A DNA stretch of 45,754 bases. Origin: Acidobacteriota bacterium (GTDB taxonomy: Bacteria; Acidobacteriota; UBA6911). The DNA lies in the NCBI GenBank assembly GCA_016934555.1, contig JAFGSS010000034.1:1-45754 (forward strand), in the 5' to 3' direction. The notes beneath the pieces are model-generated. The model saw only the letters and a list, made by a program, of their open reading frames with translations, ran no database searches and had not been told where the DNA came from. Position numbers and translations under genes: made by a program. This document shows, piece by piece, positions 45,185 to 45,754 of the stretch (the first letter of the stretch is position 1; each line of letters begins with the position of its first letter).

Positions 45185-45754
45185 CTATTCTTCTTGAACC
45201 GCCTCGCACAAAATCCGGTAGGATTTCAGTTGTCTGTCCAGGTGCAGCTCGAGCAGCTTCCGGAAAAGGCGCTCGAGATCCTCCAGGGCGCCCTTCGGGA
45301 AGGTGCTCGCCGCGAACTTTTCGGGGGGGGTGTCCATCATCTCCCCGAGCGCCGCGGCGGCCGCCGGCCCCACCCGCATGCCCCGCCCCTCGGCACAGGC
45401 CGGGCAGCGCGATTGACCGGCTTCGATCCATGCAAAAAACCCCTCATCTTTAACACACTTGCCACAACCGGAGCAATAGGCATAATTCGGCAGCAGGCCG
45501 CCGAGTTTCAGGCACCATACCTCAAAATAGCGCACGAGCGCCCGGTACGAGGCGCCCGCCTCCGCCGCGTGCTGGCAGGACAAAAGGAGCCGGAACATCG
45601 CGGGGCTCGCCTGGCCCTCGGGGACCAGTTCGTTCACCAGCTCGGCGAAATAGGAGAACACGCACATCCTCCCGTAATCGGGGGCGCGGCCCAGAAAGGA
45701 GTGGAGAAGCTCCGCGCCCCGGACCCGCCCGAGGTCCCTCCCCTCCCGGATCCA
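45185..45754 (-). CDS. recO: DNA repair protein RecO, C-terminal part (5' end beyond window)
   Basis: Loads RecA onto SSB-coated DNA in the RecF pathway. Only the last 189 residues are visible; the frame stays open to the window edge, and the codons before the internal ATG at 45667 translate as RecO-like ELLHSFLGRAPDYGRMCVFS. That ATG is therefore not the start. The helical domain (CVFSYFAELVNELVPEGQ) is followed by a four-Cys zinc site, CSGCGKC and CPAC, typical of many RecO proteins. The end is acidic (AVQEE). It interacts with the SSB tip in other bacteria; ssb is at 22133-22570. Confidence 0.92.
   Translation of the reverse strand, partial: WIREGRDLGRVRGAELLHSFLGRAPDYGRMCVFSYFAELVNELVPEGQASPAMFRLLLSCQHAAEAGASYRALVRYFEVWCLKLGGLLPNYAYCSGCGKCVKDEGFFAWIEAGQSRCPACAEGRGMRVGPAAAAALGEMMDTPPEKFAASTFPKGALEDLERLFRKLLELHLDRQLKSYRILCEAVQEE

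Noticed and set aside
45185-45667. A 160-residue protein starting at the ATG at 45667
   Set aside because: Codons upstream to the window edge continue the RecO sequence in frame, so this ATG is internal and the gene is partial.

Overview
The window is GC-rich (roughly two thirds G+C by eye), densely packed bacterial chromosome. It has no gap over 300 bases and I saw no tRNA, rRNA, insertion sequence, prophage or CRISPR array. Lipid A and LPS genes (lpxD, a fused lptF-lptG), a Tol-Pal operon and undecaprenyl-phosphate recycling (uppP) show a diderm (Gram-negative) envelope. The fused LptFG, the Ig-like domain in Pal and the overall gene mix suggest Acidobacteriota. That placement is inference; no 16S gene is present to settle it.

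Layout. 1-3734 (minus): hisG, guaA and the start of dnaE. 3893-6023 (plus): ornithine aminotransferase and uppP. 6040-15122 (minus): a seven-gene run read mutS, GT39 glycosyltransferase, UPF0104 membrane protein, GT2 glycosyltransferase, yqeC, TrmH-type methyltransferase, rarA. The middle three form a plausible polyprenyl-phosphate-sugar branch. 15251-20749 (plus): tsaB and rimI; then a secreted trio (solute-binding lipoprotein with an extra C-terminal domain, HtrA protease, exported metallo-beta-lactamase-fold hydrolase); then a DnaC-like ATPase. 20746-27640 (minus): tolQ-tolR-tolA/tonB-tolB-pal-cpoB, followed by ssb and a MATE exporter. 27888-33925 (plus): recN, miaB, a bifunctional-nuclease-family protein and fused lptFG. 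33930-36430 (minus): murJ and xerD. 36483-40551 (plus): lpxD and pyruvate phosphate dikinase. 40633-45754 (minus): recO (cut by the window edge), glyQ, glyS and myo-inositol-phosphate synthase.

Most content is housekeeping: replication and repair (dnaE, mutS, recN, recO, rarA, ssb, xerD), translation quality (tsaB, rimI, miaB, glyQS, TrmH) and envelope assembly (tol-pal, murJ, uppP, lptFG, lpxD). Genes are tightly coupled, with ATGA overlaps at rarA/trmH, GT2/UPF0104, recN/miaB, miaB/BFN and xerD/murJ.

The least ordinary signals are: two genes whose best Shine-Dalgarno sits before an ATT or ATC codon; a 13-bp all-GC hairpin at the predicted 5' end of recN mRNA; a composite hairpin with a GCAA tetraloop between lpxD and ppdK; rare-codon AT-rich patches inside lptFG; extra domains in Pal, in the solute-binding lipoprotein and in PPDK; and the secreted binding-protein/protease/hydrolase trio. 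I found no clear defence, mobile or biosynthetic-cluster system. All promoter calls are by-eye hexamer matches.
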